Source: Glossina fuscipes (Eukaryota; Arthropoda; Insecta; Diptera; Glossinidae). From it: 64,000 nucleotides of DNA. Position numbers and translations under genes: made by a program. Of the stretch, positions 36,483-50,404 are shown piece after piece. The stretch lies in assembly GCF_014805625.2 (NCBI RefSeq), contig NW_023998415.1, positions 23,561,746 to 23,625,745 of the forward strand, given 5' to 3'. The stretch's first letter is position 1; every line of letters begins with the position of its first letter. A model generated the notes under the pieces. It was not told the origin of the DNA, did no database searches, and saw only the letters and a program-made list of their open reading frames with translations.

Positions 36483-37674
36483 CTTGTTTAATTTTTCGAA
36501 ATCGTGTTGTATAGTAATCGTGTTAACCTGGAAATGTCTGTGCATTATAAGATGGGAAATTTTGCTAGCAACATTTGCGCAACAAACTGATTTTGTGCTA
36601 CCTCATCAAAAAAAGGGGGAAAAAATGAAGCGAACCCAATTACTGATTTTTTTTCGACATGGTACGTAAGGCTACGCACTATGAACATATGTATGTTATG
36701 ATATGATGTATTGATTAGATCTATGCGTGAGTGCATTAGCCCTCTAGCAGCAATATTTACGTGCGTACGTGTTTCTGTTTGAGAAAAAGTGGAAAAATCA
36801 AAAGTAAAGTGACGTCAGCAAGATTTCTAATTTTTACGCATGTATATGATAATAGAACATAACTTTTAGTGTAAACTGCAAGTATTCGATTATTTGATTG
36901 TACCTTAGAAACATCATATTGTAAGCAAGTAATATTTCGCGTATCGCATTTCTTTTCCGTCTGCATGTTACAATTCGCAAAGCAAACTTGCTTTCAAGCA
37001 AATATGAATTATGCGCGCAATCTCCATGAAAACTTACACTTTAACACTAAAGCTACCAAATAGGTCAGTTTGATCATTTTTAATTTTCAATCTTCAAAAA
37101 AAAACCGTTATAAGGCATATAATGTTTAAAATTTTTACAGTGAGCTTTATTGACACGAAGAGACCTTCAAATACTTACAAAAATTTGTTGCCTACCTGAT
37201 CTAGGGATTTTTGATATGTCGATGACTCTCTATCTCTAATTGTTAGTAAACCATTAACGGGACTATTTCTGGATCAAACATGCAGGCGGATTTGAGGAGC
37301 ATTTACGTGAAAGGTTTTCCGAAATAACTTCAAAGGGTCGAAGGCATAGAAAGCATGAAAGATTACCCATTTTTTTCCAAGTTATTTTAATAGGGGATCA
37401 AAATTCTTCCTTTCAGCTGTTTTCCCAACACTGGATTTATTTGCATTTTTTCGCAGCCAAGTCGACATTTAAGGCGCGCTGCCTTCATGTATTTAATGGC
37501 TGATGTTGTAATGCTTTTGTGGCAAAAACTTTGCTTAATTCTGCGCAAAAGTTGCCGTTTGACGTCGTTGATGTCTATGGAAAGTCGAAAGAAGCATTTT
37601 CGTCACACTTTACTTCTATAACTAACGAGGAGATCAAATTGATATTCAAGCCAAGATTGAATGGGTGTGCAGGT
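36483..37674. other. non-coding DNA
   Basis: No recognised gene. The plus-strand open frame at 37519-37746 ends inside the mariner relic. Its first part has no recognised similarity. Confidence 0.5.
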
Positions 37675-37935
37675 GATGCCAGTGCCAAAGCTGGTTTGCA
37701 AAATTTCGTTTCGACGCTTTTGCTTCACGTTCTGGAAGGTCAGTAGGTGCCAGTCGATAGGCAAACGGAATTAACTGAAACAAACCGCCGAATGATAACT
37801 CGTGAGATCACTGAGAGTTTAAATCTATTGAATTTTATTGTTCTTAATAAAGTTAAGTTATGTACACTATAAAGAAATCGATTTTTGTTTTGGACAAAGA
37901 AAATGAAATTTCTTTACGAATCAATCTTTAGATAT
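37675..37935 (+). pseudogene. mariner transposase fragment (second copy of the 0.7-kb family)
   Basis: The frame at about 37704-37742 reads NFRFDAFASRSGRS, fitting the mariner WFxRF...RSGRP block. After a one-base frame change, 37756-37820 reads TNRRMITREITESLNL, matching NxRxTTREIAExLNxS. At nucleotide level 37874-37925 matches 789-840, the copy near the left edge. The catalytic domain is not recognisable beyond this. It is an inactive relic, slightly longer than the 0.7-kb copy because it keeps the segment between REI and the shared block. Confidence 0.65.
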
Positions 37936-38999
37936 GTGCAGAACGTCGGTCGGACAATCTTACCAGCTACCCGGCTATACGCATTCGGTTCAAGGCACAA
38001 GTTTTATTCTTTTCCAAAAGAAAAATGAAGGGAAAGAATTGAGATATGCATTTTCATAAATTAACTTGGCGACGGGCCTTACCACGATACGCAAGAACAG
38101 CACTCGATAACTGTTATGAGAAATGCAAATATAATGTGAAAGGTAGCAAACATAATAATAATAATAGAGAAGATTTCGCACAAAAATTCCAAACGTATAG
38201 AAAAATCAAAAATTGAACTTTACATCACCTCTGCCCGTACACACAATATGTTAAGCAAACGCACGTATCCACGCCTAGCTCTATTCAATACATTCTAATA
38301 CCGCATAGGCGCGTATCGATGAAAAGTCAGTAATTGCGTAAGTTTACGTGTTTTCTCGCTCTCTCGCTCTCTTTTATAGCGTCATCGGATGTCATGATGT
38401 ATCCCATATAAAAATTTTCTTGCGTGATTGTTGCTAGCAATATACGGCAATGCTTTTGACATCGACAACTTACATCATTTCGTTACAGCACTTTTTCGCA
38501 TAATATCACTGCAAAATATTTGTAAACAATTAAAGAATTCGAAAGACATTTACGTATGCATCGCAGTCTTTCTTTCACGAACCGAATGTCTTGCGGTGCG
38601 TAAATACATTTGCTATAGATTTGAGAAAGCGGAATAGCGGCTAATGCGAAACCGTTTCAGCTTTGATAAATAGAAGCGTATTATAGGAAAAGGATACAAA
38701 TAATTGAGGAAAATATCCCAACTTTATACATACCCTACAACACTCTTCGTTTAACGCTATAATTATTACATGGCAATCACATGGCAACTGTTAATTCAAG
38801 TTAACCCTTATAAAGCATTCCTTCATCCTAGCTATGGCACCTAATCTTTGCGAATCGGTAGAGAGTAAGAAATTTGTGCAACATGTAAAGTAGCTAATCA
38901 ACTAAAATTTTGAATTCCTGTTGGAACTGTTGCAATAATCATTGTAGTTGAGGTGAAATGAGCTCGTGTCTCAAGGTCTATACCAACTGTACATATATA
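37936..38999. other. non-coding DNA
   Basis: No gene recognised. Minor TCTCGC repeats lie near 38355-38371. Confidence 0.5.
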
Positions 39000-39370
39000 T
39001 GGTCAGCTCAAACAATAAAACCTAATAAACCAAGTGCCAGGGAATGTTTCGAGTTTGTGCTTATGTATGCAGCACGCAGAAGGACTCGCGATAAAGCCAC
39101 CTTTTATTATACCGATCGTTTCAGAATCAGTTTCTGAATCGATGTAGGCTTGGCTGTTCTTCTCTCGGCCGCGGGGTCTTGTATGAGATGTTTTAATGAA
39201 ATATTGCACGACGATTTTTGTTCGACTCAAGGACGAACGCTCAAAATCGAAACGATCCGAACGATTCGAATCGCATCACTTGTTCAGCTATTTCCCACAT
39301 AATGCCGTATTTTGACAAGTCGTTATTCAAATAGTGGCATTAGGGACAAGATGTTTAATGGTGGACGGTA
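39000..39370 (-). repeat. dispersed repeat family B copy, reverse orientation
   Basis: It shares with 12520-12610 the blocks GAGTTTGTGC, TATGTATGCAGCACGCAGAA, GGACT, TTTTATTATACCGATCG and TTTCAGAATCAGTTTCTG. The CTGTCCG tract typical of other copies is largely replaced. The minus-strand frame at 39003-39230 is not a gene. Confidence 0.65.
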
Positions 39371-41224
39371 TCCCAATATACTGTTTTCACTTATTTAAAT
39401 TATAATAACAGTTAATTAATAAAAAAAGCAAATATTTAATAATTAATTAATCACAAGTCAGCCATCACTCAACAAGAGAAATACAAAACTTATTAAATTT
39501 GCTGAACTTACTTGCGGTACTTGCCATACCGTTCTACAATTGGATTTATGAAAATATTTAAGAAAACCGAGAGATTCTACAGAGGCTAAATAGTAAGCCG
39601 GAAGGAATTCATATGATACAGTATAGCATGATGATGTTAATAAACTTTAGCACTTGGTGTGTAAGTATGTTTGTTGGCTAAATATTTGTACCATGTTTTT
39701 GGATCAATATCTGTACAGTAACATTTCCATCAAGGCGGCATGCAGTGACACCTAATTGGATAGAGAGACCAGCGATCACTAACAATTATTGAATTGGAAT
39801 CTTTTTGTATAGGTTCGGGCGTGAAGCGAAGAATTAGTCCATACATCCCTTAAGTTACAGTAATAAACGAAACCTTAATTAGGTTGAAATGTTTGTGAGA
39901 GCTTTATACAACTGTACATATGAGTCGGAGTTTATACACTTTATGAACGGGGGTAGTTACTTTTCCCAAACACAGGCATATATAGAACAACAACAACAGT
40001 TTTTTTTGTCGTGATTCTATTTCATTTTTGATTTTTCTTCTCTTTTTCTTTTTTCCCTTTTGTTTTCTTTTGTTTTTGTTTTTTTTTTTTTGATTCAACA
40101 AAGACTAAAGACAGGAAGGCTGGTGCTTTTTGCTTAAGTAAATGTGTTAGGAGCAGTATTGAATTATTTTTCGTGTTTTCGACTTTTAACCTTTGTTATT
40201 AGATTTCTTGCTGCTTGGAGAAGAAGTTATGTATTCCTTTTTTTTTTGTTTTTTTTTTTTTTTGATTTAGTACAAATTGCTTCGTAAGTAGCAAGAAATG
40301 CGTATATATTTTTTTAAAATAAACTATAATAGAACGAAGGTCGATAAGTTCGAGAAGACTAAGGAGGGTTTGAGTTTTAATTACTGGAAAAATTTCCTTC
40401 CAAAGAAGTGTGAATGCAAACTGACTTTTTCAAGTTAATTGTAAAAGATTTTTAAACTTTACACCATCCCGCCACCTTTTATGACCAGTAAACAATTACT
40501 CTAAAAAAATTGCGTAGAAACATTATGTCCTTCTATCAAAAACTGTTAAGCGATATTTGAATAGTTGAAGTTATATATAACTAAGGCGAAAATCCAATTT
40601 CGCGCTTCATTCTGAACGTTCAACTTTTTCTCCTTTTTATTTATATACATGAACAACATAGGTAAAACAAAGCTCAATACAAAATAACATCATAATGAAA
40701 TGCAATTTAGATGAGTTGTGCCGAGTAGCGAAGGAATATTACATCTACAGTAGTGGATGTGATTAAATCTCTAGAATACAATCTGAACACCTCATCTGAA
40801 TAAGTAATTTAATGTAGCTTTGGGTATTTAATTTGATAAGCTGTCAATAATAATGTTGACAAAATGTATTGAGCATTTCTTCTTTAGTAATCAATGACGT
40901 GGATAGCAAAAAGCAGAAATGTTAGGTATAATAAATAGCTAATTAACAGCTATTCAACTGTGACGACCCTTTACAATATTATTCGCTCTATAACGTAATA
41001 AACTGAATTGAGTCTTAATCGCGTAACACACTTCGCTTTTCCCATTCTATTCTCCAAGTTCTTTTATTTGGTACCCATATCGCCGATATTATTAGGAAAA
41101 AATTAATCCATCACATCGTCGTGTCTACCATATCCATTTTTAGGAACTACTTTAAAACATTCTGTCTTGGTTGCGTTATCATAAATTAGCATAAGACCTC
41201 AAAAAAGTGAAAAAATATTAAATT
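39371..41224. other. AT-rich non-coding DNA with T-rich tracts
   Basis: T-rich blocks at about 40007-40091 and 40239-40264. The Lys-rich minus-strand frame at 39904-40101 is an artefact of the T-rich tract. Confidence 0.55.
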
Positions 41225-41703
41225 TAATCACTTGCCACTATATGTGGGCATGGCCGATTTTTCTCACTCTTGCACGTAAAGAGTAGAGGGTTGCGTAAGG
41301 TATATGTGAAAAATTTTAGCCTTTGAGCATTGCTAATTTCCAAGTAACGAGTAAAAGCCCACAAATTTTTGTTAAGAAAAACGAAGTTGCGTTCATTTTA
41401 TGGTCCACTGCAGGCTTCTGCTCCAACCAATTTGGCCAATTTTCAATACCAATCTGCTGGCGGAAAATTTCAATGTTTTCATCAAATTTAAAAGTAATAT
41501 TTTCATGAGAGTACCAACAACTAACAATGTCCAGACGGACAGACTCACGATTCAATGCAAAATTTCATGCTGATCAAGAATATGTATATCTTATAGGGCC
41601 TCTAAAGCTTCCTTTTCAGTGTTACATACATTATGAAACAAAAAAAAAAAAAAAAAAAAAACAAACAGTATACCCTTATCCTTCAGTAGTGGGTCTAAGA
41701 AGA
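41225..41703 (-). repeat. dispersed repeat family A copy, partial
   Basis: One module only: GTGGGCATGGCCGATTTTTC, TTTGGCCAATTTTCAATACC, CCAGACGGACAGACTCACG, TTCATGCTGATCAAGAATAT and the terminal TTATCCTTCAGTAGTGGGT. A poly-A run of about 20 bases (41641-41660) interrupts the end. The overlapping open frames on both strands are repeat artefacts. Confidence 0.65.
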
Positions 41704-44700
41704 CCTCATTATAACTTATACATTGACACAATCGAAGGGTAAGGAAACTCTTTAAGAGTCTTTAAGAAATATCTCCTTGAATAAATTGAATATGGCCTAT
41801 TCCAAAGATCGAACGACTTGTTAATATACCATCCCGACCCACGTATAAATGCAAATTTCTGAGCAGTGTAGAGATAAAATGAAACTAGTGCATTCCCTTT
41901 GATAGCGAATAGTAAAGATAAATAAATGACATTCACCAATAGTGTACTATGGAAAAACCAACCCACCAACATCCTATACATCACACGTTAGTTTATCATT
42001 TCAAATAGCTTTACCAGATCGTAGGCAAATTAAAAAAAAATTATTTAAAGTATAAAGAGAAAATCATGGAAAATTATAACCACTTGTGGAAAGTAATCAA
42101 AGCAAACGGCGGCCAATGAACGTATAATTGCTTGGCAACTGGTATTGGCACAGTGCAAACAATTATTTTATGGCCGTTAGCGTCGTATCATTACGCATAT
42201 TAAGCCTATTTAATTTTACGCTAGCAAAGTGTACACTTTTAACTTCATCCAAAATCTGTTAAATCGTACATATAATAAAATCGATTTCATCGCTGACTAT
42301 CTACTCGATCTCTAATTTTCTTCTTATATCCGTGGACATCACAGGTATTAGTTATTATTTTAAATTTTCTCCACAAATATAAACTTCATATCCCGATTGT
42401 GCTGTTCACTGTTAACTAGTTAAGTTTGGGTGGTACACGTAGCCACTGTTATTGCCAAATAAGAAATTATTAATAATTTCCCTTGTTCTCCTTAAAAAGC
42501 AGCTTCCAAAGTGTACAGTTTTCCTGTTAGAGCTTTAAGCTGAGCCATGAAGCTTTCCTCCATGAAGTCCGCTTGTGACGCTCAAGTAACTCATAACACG
42601 AACTCTATTAAATACTAAAAAAGTCTTACGCAAATAAGTGGGAATAGAAATAAATATGAATTTTACTGTGTACAACTATTATCTTGAAGGTGCCGTCAAG
42701 TTCCAAAAAAAATATTAACTAAACTATATAGGATTTACTATACATGTGTTACTATATATTGATTGATATATCGATAGAACAGATGTCCCGGACCTTCGTT
42801 TGAATATAAAATTGCAACTCTGTGTTTGAAATTCAAATTTTATTTATATCCAAAGGTTAGTTATTCATCCGTTAATGACGGAAAAAAAGTATTTCTAGAA
42901 GATTATAGCTCTAGAAATCGAAATTTGCACTGGCCTGTTGAGAAGATAACATATTTATTGAAAATCACCCCAGTTATAAAAGTTAGTTATAAAAGGGATA
43001 AACATGGCTTTTTTCTTCGTGTGTCACGTTTACGATGTACCTGAGGAGAGTTGCATTGACTTGTCGCGATATGGATTGGGGCAATTACTTTGAGAACATG
43101 GTGACCGCCAAGTGGGCTTTCGATCGTGTTAGTCGGCCATCTCTTTGGGGCGCGATCATAATTATCTGATATGATTGTGTTATTGCTTACTGAATTATGT
43201 CGAAATGCTCCAGGAGGCGAAGATGGCATCTTATGTACTGAAATTTTCTTGAGAATACACAAAGGAAAGTGTTGGCTAGCGTTTGATGACTGCAAGGGCA
43301 TTACGAAACATACGACATTGACCCATCAATTATATTGAAGCATTGGCATACTACTCGCGGTATTCGCGGTATTCGCGGCATTTTCCATTTATAATTAACT
43401 CTAGTTTGCTTACGGAATGGAGAGAAGACTTGGTTAAGTCATGGTTAACTATAGAGGGTCTTATTGTAATTCAAGCATAACTAACTCTAACTAAGGGAGA
43501 TAAATGTTACCAATCGCGATCGAAGTAAAAGTGAGTAGTGAAGATTATCTTCTTGATTGTACTGATGACTGACTGCTTTCTTGATGGGGAAGCAAAATCA
43601 AATCAACTAAATATCGGTACAAATAAGTATTTGTATATAACTTGGAAAGCAACAGCATTACACACAGCATACAAACAATTGTTTTATTAATTTTGAAAGA
43701 ATTCGTTCACATTGATGGTTCGCCGGATTTCAAATTATGAAATTATTACTGATTCGTGTTATCAACACGAGGTTAGGAAACACTGGTTTAGACTACGTTT
43801 CATTTCAGTTATGGCTTGTAGTCATTATTATTGTCATATTGTTATTCCGATCTGCCAATTATTTGTCAACATTTTAAAAGCTCTTTGTTAAGTATACAAC
43901 TAAGCTCGCTTGAAATTTTTATAATAATAATAAAAAAAAGAAAAAATTGAAAATTTTGGCAGCAGCATCGATACCGTTATTAACAGTCAATTGTGTAAAG
44001 CAATTTTAGTTATTGCAGACAATTGACATCGCGGATGACTGATTCTAATAATTGCATCGTAATCGAAGTGAGGTCGATTTTCTTTAGAAAGCAATACGTA
44101 AATAAACGTAATTGTGTGTGCAGCGAAGACAAATTGATGTGAACTTTTTTTCTTGATTTACTTACTCACATAATTGTTTTTATATAGATTTAAAACAAAC
44201 AAAAAAAAAGAAAAACAAAAATCATTTATCATAATTACGATGCAGTTTTCGTTTGTTTAAAGCTTTTCATGTTATTTTCGGTTACTTTTGTTCTGTTACC
44301 GCAAAATCACTTTTCCTTAGTGTCTAAGTAATGCCACACAGCTTAGCGTGAAGGAAAAGCTCAAGGATTACGAGGATTGCGTTTGTTGCTGTTTCTCTTC
44401 GCTTTTCTTCACAAGCTAATGACATGCGTTTGTAGCTGGAAGAAGATGATCCTGAGTCGTTCATTATTCCAAATTTAATTAGCAGTAAAAGCTATGGGTG
44501 GCAATAGCTTGCCTAGTGCTCTCTCTCCCTTCAATTAGGATTCAATTATACAAAATATTTTACAACAAGAACAAGAATTTTATAAAAAGCCATAGATCTT
44601 ACAACGATTTAATGTCATTGCATTGTCAGAGCATTCGGCTAATGGAACAGCAACTGCACCAAGAATTTAAACTTCATTGCAGCTGCATTTCGATGCGTAA

Positions 44701-44901
44701 ACATGCCTCAAGTTAAGGAATAATGTGTTAAGAGAATTTCCGTAAGTTTCGTTAACCTGCTGTTGCTCGTGCCTGTACAAATATAAATTGTTTACGTGCA
44801 ACGAAGCAGGCTTTCTCCTCCGACGCTTAGTTGATTTACATTTAAATTGATTCGACATCTTGTGTTTCATTCCCAATTGCGAGAAAAGTCCAAAGTAAAT
44901 A
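41704..44901. other. non-coding DNA without firmly recognised genes
   Basis: Contains a 9-bp tandem repeat (43355-43381). A weak transposase-like reading at 43060-43260 could not be established. The 104-codon minus-strand frame at 42987-43301 has no recognised domain. Confidence 0.45.
43355..43381. repeat. 9-bp tandem repeat (TCGCGGTAT)
   Basis: Three units, the last diverged. It is unusually GC-rich for the surroundings. Confidence 0.85.
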
Positions 44902-45158
44902 AATTTCGCTTCAATCGTTCGAATCGCTAAGACACGTACTGTGCTGTGTTCTAATACAGAAAAGTGTTTTTAGAGAAAACATTCTTGCAAATGACTTCAA
45001 AAATGAAAGAATGTTTCCTTTAGGGAAAGCTAAGTTTGCTCTATAAAGAATTGTTTGATAATGTCGGTCGCAACTGTAGCATGATTTCTGAACTTGAGTC
45101 GAGACTTGAAGCAATAAACGAAAACCGTCAAAATTGTGATACCACTGGGGCCAGTTGA
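44902..45158 (+). pseudogene. possible disrupted coding fragment of unknown origin
   Basis: A frame open from about 44902 reads ...ENILANDFKNERMFPLGKAK followed by FAL, then a stop at 45044-45046. Directly at that point the +1 frame continues LYKELFDNVGRNCSMISELE and then SRLEAINENRQNCDTTGAS, with a stop at 45156-45158. The joined pieces have protein-like composition with a possible helical segment (ISELESRLEAINEN). I recognise no family, and it may be chance. A retroelement gag or a retropseudogene are possible sources. Confidence 0.2.
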
Positions 45159-45524
45159 CTGGTCTTTCAAGCTTAACCTAACAAGCGTGATAAGGATAAT
45201 TTTAAATCAAATTTCTTTTTTCTGGACACAGCTTTAAAGGCTTACTTTGTAAATCGTCGAATGAGTTCTGTTACTCATGCACGATTATGTGTATATGTGT
45301 TGGTTTATATGGTCCCGGATGCATGTAATTTTATCGTTGCAAACGTTAGGCAAATTGTGTAACCCTAACGGGAACAAGACGAAAGCTTGAGGATCATTTC
45401 TATTGTGAGCTAAAGTCTTTTGTTTATTTCACAATGCATAGAAGCTGAGAAAGGTGGTGGATATGAGGGACTCGGTCACGGATGAATGTAGTTATTTTAC
45501 TTATTTTGTTTTTGACATAATTTC

Positions 45525-46345
45525 AACTCGAACAAGTAAGAAAATTATGTTCGGTCGTGACGGAATCTTTTATACCCATTTTCGTTAGTACAAGAAAGAC
45601 TAAAAAGAAAAAGAAAACAAGAATAAATTTTCGCACTCTATAATATTGGATGGGCGGGGCTAACGAAGCGGGCGGGGAAAGCAAAGGTATTCACAGTTTT
45701 TGTTGCATACGCAGGTGGGTGTTGCAGGCGTGTCCTTTTTTGCAAATTTGTAGGCGATATCTTGTGAATGTTTACCGCAGGTGCTATGTAGCAGGATAGA
45801 CGGACATATGGACGGACTGAACAGGCGGACACGCTTAGCTGCATTCCGAATTTGAAACTGGCCAAGATTTTGTGATCCTTTTTGAGATTTTGGAAGCTTG
45901 CTTCTGGGCGCCATAAAGGTATTGAATAAAAAAATTCAATTTTGGTACACTACAACATTGCGTGGGCATTGTTAATTTTTCTCGTTTTTATACGGGTACT
46001 GCAGCATCAGCGTTGAATAGATGTTCAAATTTTCGCCAGTTTATCTGCTGCAGTTTTCGAGTAATGAACTAAAAAACCAATATACTATTTTCGTTGAACA
46101 AGAGAGGTGTTCTCACTTCACGTCGTACCGTAGGTGTGTCCTTCGACTGATTTAAGCCATTTTCAATGCCAAACTGCGTGCAAGATCTCCTAAAGTTTTT
46201 CTACCAAATTTGAAGTCGATTGGTCTCGATTTTGCGACTCAGAAAATGTTTACAGCACACATTATACAGATGGACAGACGGGCATGGTGAAACTTCGTTC
46301 TGGGCGTATGAATATAAAACTCATCCTTCCATGACGGGATTAGAT
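45525..46345 (-). repeat. dispersed repeat family A copy with both ends
   Basis: It begins CTCGAACAAGTAAGAAAATT, ATGTTCGGTCGTGACGGAAT and ATACCCATT. This corresponds to the complement of the right end of the 13461 copy. The first module holds GGACGGACTGAACAGGCGGA, CATTCCGAATTTGAAACTGG and CCAAG; the second is truncated (ACAGATGGACAGACGGGCAT). It ends CTCATCCTTCCATGACGGG. The minus-strand frames at 45638-45914 are repeat artefacts. Confidence 0.75.
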
Positions 46346-47541
46346 ATATGTGTGGTCTCTGTATAATGTTTTATGTTTATGTATATGTGTATGTAGCCTG
46401 TTTGCATAACTAAATGAATTAAAATTATAAACAACTTCCTGCTCAAGCTATGGGGCTTCCTTCTTGAGTGTGAAGTTGTGAGCCCAATTGTGATATGATT
46501 TGTTATGAGAGCACGTGGTTCGGCTAGGGTTACTAATATCTCTTAGGAAGGGAAGAAGCGTGAATTGGCAAACTAAACTTTCCTAAATTCGACCTTTATT
46601 GTAAGAGAACAGAACATTATATACATATATAAGGTTTCATTCTGTCGCCCGGCAATTTATTAAGTTTTCAAATTAAAAATTCTATCTAATCGATCTGCTC
46701 ATATATTATTAATGTCATTCCGTATTATATGTCTTACAATTGATTAAATTTAAATCTGAAACTGTGATTATTTTTAAATGGCATGAATGCCGCCATTGGT
46801 GAACTTTATTGTCACACAAAACGTCGGAGTTTTGTGTGGAATCATTTAATAATCATTTAAAAGTTTTTAAATATATTTACTAAGCGTTAAAAGCTATTAG
46901 TGCACTTTCGGTGTTAGCTCAGACTATCGGAAACACGAAACCAGCACAACAGCACACGTTTCTATTTGTTTATTTATTCTTTTCGTTTTCCACTTTTTTT
47001 CACTTCATTATTATATAGTGAACTCTGGGGAAAGTTTAGTTTTTTTTCTGTTTTTTTTTTTTTTTTTTCTAGTGTCCAAACGAGGATAGTGGTATGTTGA
47101 TGTTATCATTGCGTTTGTCTCGCGATATCTTAATAAATAATGTATGCCTATGTCTGATTGATTGCAACTTGTCCATTTGTCCAGTTTCGCCTGGTAGCCC
47201 TGGTATTAAAAAAAATCCATAGCTAAGACAATTGATTATGATATTTGAAAGTTGAACTGACGCGCGTTACAATTCAAACTAAACAAATGGACAAATATGT
47301 CAAATATACCTAAGAGATTAAAGTGATAACGAAACTATAAATTTATAAAGTAAGACAACAAACATTGGTTTGCAATTTGTCATAAATATCAATGAATATA
47401 AAACTTGAAGAAATTCTTTATGTGAAAATGTCTGTTCTCGCTCCTCTTCGCTCTCCAAAAACTAAGCATTTTTCATCTTTCATATAATTTGCTCAGGGCG
47501 TCAGGTATTCACAATTCGTATGAATACAATTTATATGTACC

Positions 47542-47572
<31 letters not shown>

Positions 47573-47595
47573 TTTTTACTTTTAAAACATATGTG

Positions 47596-47618
<23 letters not shown>
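47542..47618. repeat. (TA)n, poly-T, (TA)n cluster
   Basis: TA at 47542-47564, T-run at 47565-47577, second TA run at 47595-47618. Confidence 0.95.
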
Positions 47619-47627
<9 letters not shown>

Positions 47628-47854
47628 AAGTATAAAAATCTCGGTATTTTTGCCTTGTTTCTTCTTTCACCATTATATTTTTGCTCTTCTTGTTTCAGTG
47701 GTTTTTTTTTGTTTTAATATATAAAACTGTGCAATTTCATGACGTCATTGCATGTTGTATTCCATTTTCAACTACTACCATTAAGCTATCCGACGCGCCT
47801 ACATATTTAGTTACATATATAGTTTGTTTCCATTTTACATTTTCTTATAAAGGT

Positions 47855-47856
47855 AT

Positions 47857-47888
<32 letters not shown>
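47855..47888. repeat. compound (AC)n-(AT)n microsatellite
   Basis: ACACACAC followed by an AT run. Confidence 0.9.
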
Positions 47889-50404
47889 CGCTATCGTTTC
47901 TTTTTCTAATTGTTTGAAAGAATCTTTTGTTTTTATATGACCAAAGGGAGAATGCCATGATTTTTATTATTTGCTATATGTAGCATACACATACATGCAA
48001 CGAGGTGATATCTTTTACTCAACCAGTTCAAATCAAAGATGAAATAACTGAAACCGTGAAAAGAGAATAGAAAGCAAGACAAAACAAGTCCTGCAAAGAT
48101 ATATCAAAGCAAAACTGTGAAACAAATGACGATAAATTAACAAGAAGGACAACAAGTCGCAAATAATTTTTGCACATAAAGAGGATACGAATGCAATAAG
48201 GACCTATTTGATAATCACATTTAGCCGTAAAAATCGCACGCAATCGCAATTACATATATAGCCACAAAAAATGCATGGACTTGGCGTTAGAACGCATGCT
48301 GTTTTTACATGCTGTCGTAGCTACTTATTATTTAATTACTTTCAAAGCATTTTTGAGTAAAGGATTATGCAAAGGCAAGGAATGGGTGTGTATTTAATTC
48401 TTGGATAAATTATAGAGAGTACAGCACAGCCCAACACAACACTTGACTGTTAGAAAAATGGTAGTCGATACGATTCGAACTGAAACTGTTAGTGCACGTC
48501 GCAATGTATTTTTGCTAACAAATTAAAAAGAATAAAGTTAAAGGAAAAGTTAAGTTCGCGTTGCCAGGCTCTGCCTGCTTACCCAACTAGTTTTTTTTTT
48601 TTTTTTGCGATATTGGATTCAATTTGCACATTGTTGACCTAAGGCGATAAAGTTCATGTTTTTGTGTATATGTGTGTGCTCAGTTGCACAAATATCAAAT
48701 TAAAGCTAACAAGTTTTTTAATCAGTCCCAGTTAGCACATAACTAAATAACTATGTTCACTGCGAAAGTGTATTAGTAGCGTAGCAGTTATATGACGTCT
48801 TACATGTTTAAGCAAAGCGTTGACCTGAACCTAAAGTGCATAAAATTCAAGTGATATCGAATCGCCTTCAAACGCAAGGTATAAAATGCCGACGGAACTT
48901 GCTAAGACCCCCGATGTTAGCTGTTTGTCGACCGACTGTGAAGTTTTTCATAGGCGAAATACCATAGGGAAATCTGGTCTCTGACCTGACCTAATACTGC
49001 AGATATTCTAAATTGAATACGTTAAATACATTAACAATCCTCCTGCCATAAATTCGCTACGTTTCAAAAAATCTCTTCTGAGGAAAGGACTTTTGTGAAA
49101 GTGAAAGGTCGACAATACTTAAATAGTTAAGTGGATTGTCAATTTTTCAAGTTGTTTTTGGCCGAAAATTTATTTTGGATCTACTACTAATACTACTACT
49201 GCTACTACTACACTCGAGTGTCGTCGTCCAACCACCTGAAAGCCACCTGAAAGCGAATTGTAGTTGTGGATAATGCGGTTTTTGATGATTTGAGTTTTCT
49301 TGAAAATTGGTCGATTTTTGAAGAAACTAAATGCTAAATAAATCGAAAACCATATATTCATTAATGGCGTGTTACCTGCGTCATGCATCTGGCAACTGGC
49401 GAATAGATTAACAACAATTGGCACAAATTTAGCGGTAATGGTAACTTGCTTGTGAAAGGCTATAAAGGCTGAATATTTTCGGAAGGCCAAACCAGTCGAG
49501 CCATGCATAAGCGAGTCGTAGGAGAGTTGAACAGTGGATCGCAATAGAGCCGAAAGTCGAGTGAAGAGATTTGAATTGTAACAAGACCAGAATAATAATA
49601 ATAAAGCAAAGTATTACGTAAAGTGTATGCATCGGTGATGATTGAGGAATTACCGAAGGGATCTTTTCAAACAATCTTTAAAACAATTACTAAATGCATC
49701 AAAAAATATCTTTTAACATCGGGCAGTTGGTTGTGGATGTGGAATAAGTCTAATTGGGAATATTTTCTGAAAATATCTTTAAATGACCCAACTGAGGATT
49801 TGTGCACAATAACAGGGCGATCTTTTCCATAAGTTACATATTTTATAAGATTGTGAGTAGACCGTGCTCGCTTTCAGAAGTGATCGCTTGTCCGCTTGCA
49901 AGACGCATTTTCACCAAGTTTCAACCTTTCACATTAAAGGGGGAAACAATCGTATGGACAGTCCTTATATATATACTTTTACAAAATCTGTGATTATTTC
50001 GTCCAAACGTCCGAGACGGGATAGCAAATGTAGTGCAGCTTGATCTCACGACAATTCGTGTACAAATATGTTTGCATTATTTTTATTAAGACGTTTCAAA
50101 AGACTAAAGTTCAATGCATAAAGTACCATAAGCTGCTCGAGACAAGTACAGTTCTTTATAATAAGAAATATTATTTGAGCATTGGGGCATAAAGCCAGTC
50201 ATTCATCGTAGTGGCCAGACAAGTCTTTTGAGGGCTTTTCCCATTAAAACTGGACTAGTACATGTTACTAGTACTAGGGATCCGTATGCTTGGTGAGTGC
50301 TTAAGTGGAAAGTTTCAATTGGGTGGACAAAAGAAGACAAATTTTTATTTTATGAATGCGACTGAATGTCATTCAGAGGATGCCAGCTATTTGCCTAACA
50401 AGAT

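Larger units (their letters stand above)
46346..50404. other. non-coding DNA with microsatellites
   Basis: Contains poly-T at about 47052-47068, the TA/T tracts at 47542-47618, a CA/TA repeat at 47855-47888 and poly-T near 48592-48606. The open frames at 49170-49993 show no recognisable domain. Confidence 0.5.

Noticed and set aside
43040..43260. Possible IS630-type transposase C-terminus (DMDW, LWGAI and RRRRWHL readings on the plus strand)
   Set aside because: The matches are short, in different frames and separated by stops. A BLASTX search would decide; I could not establish it by eye.
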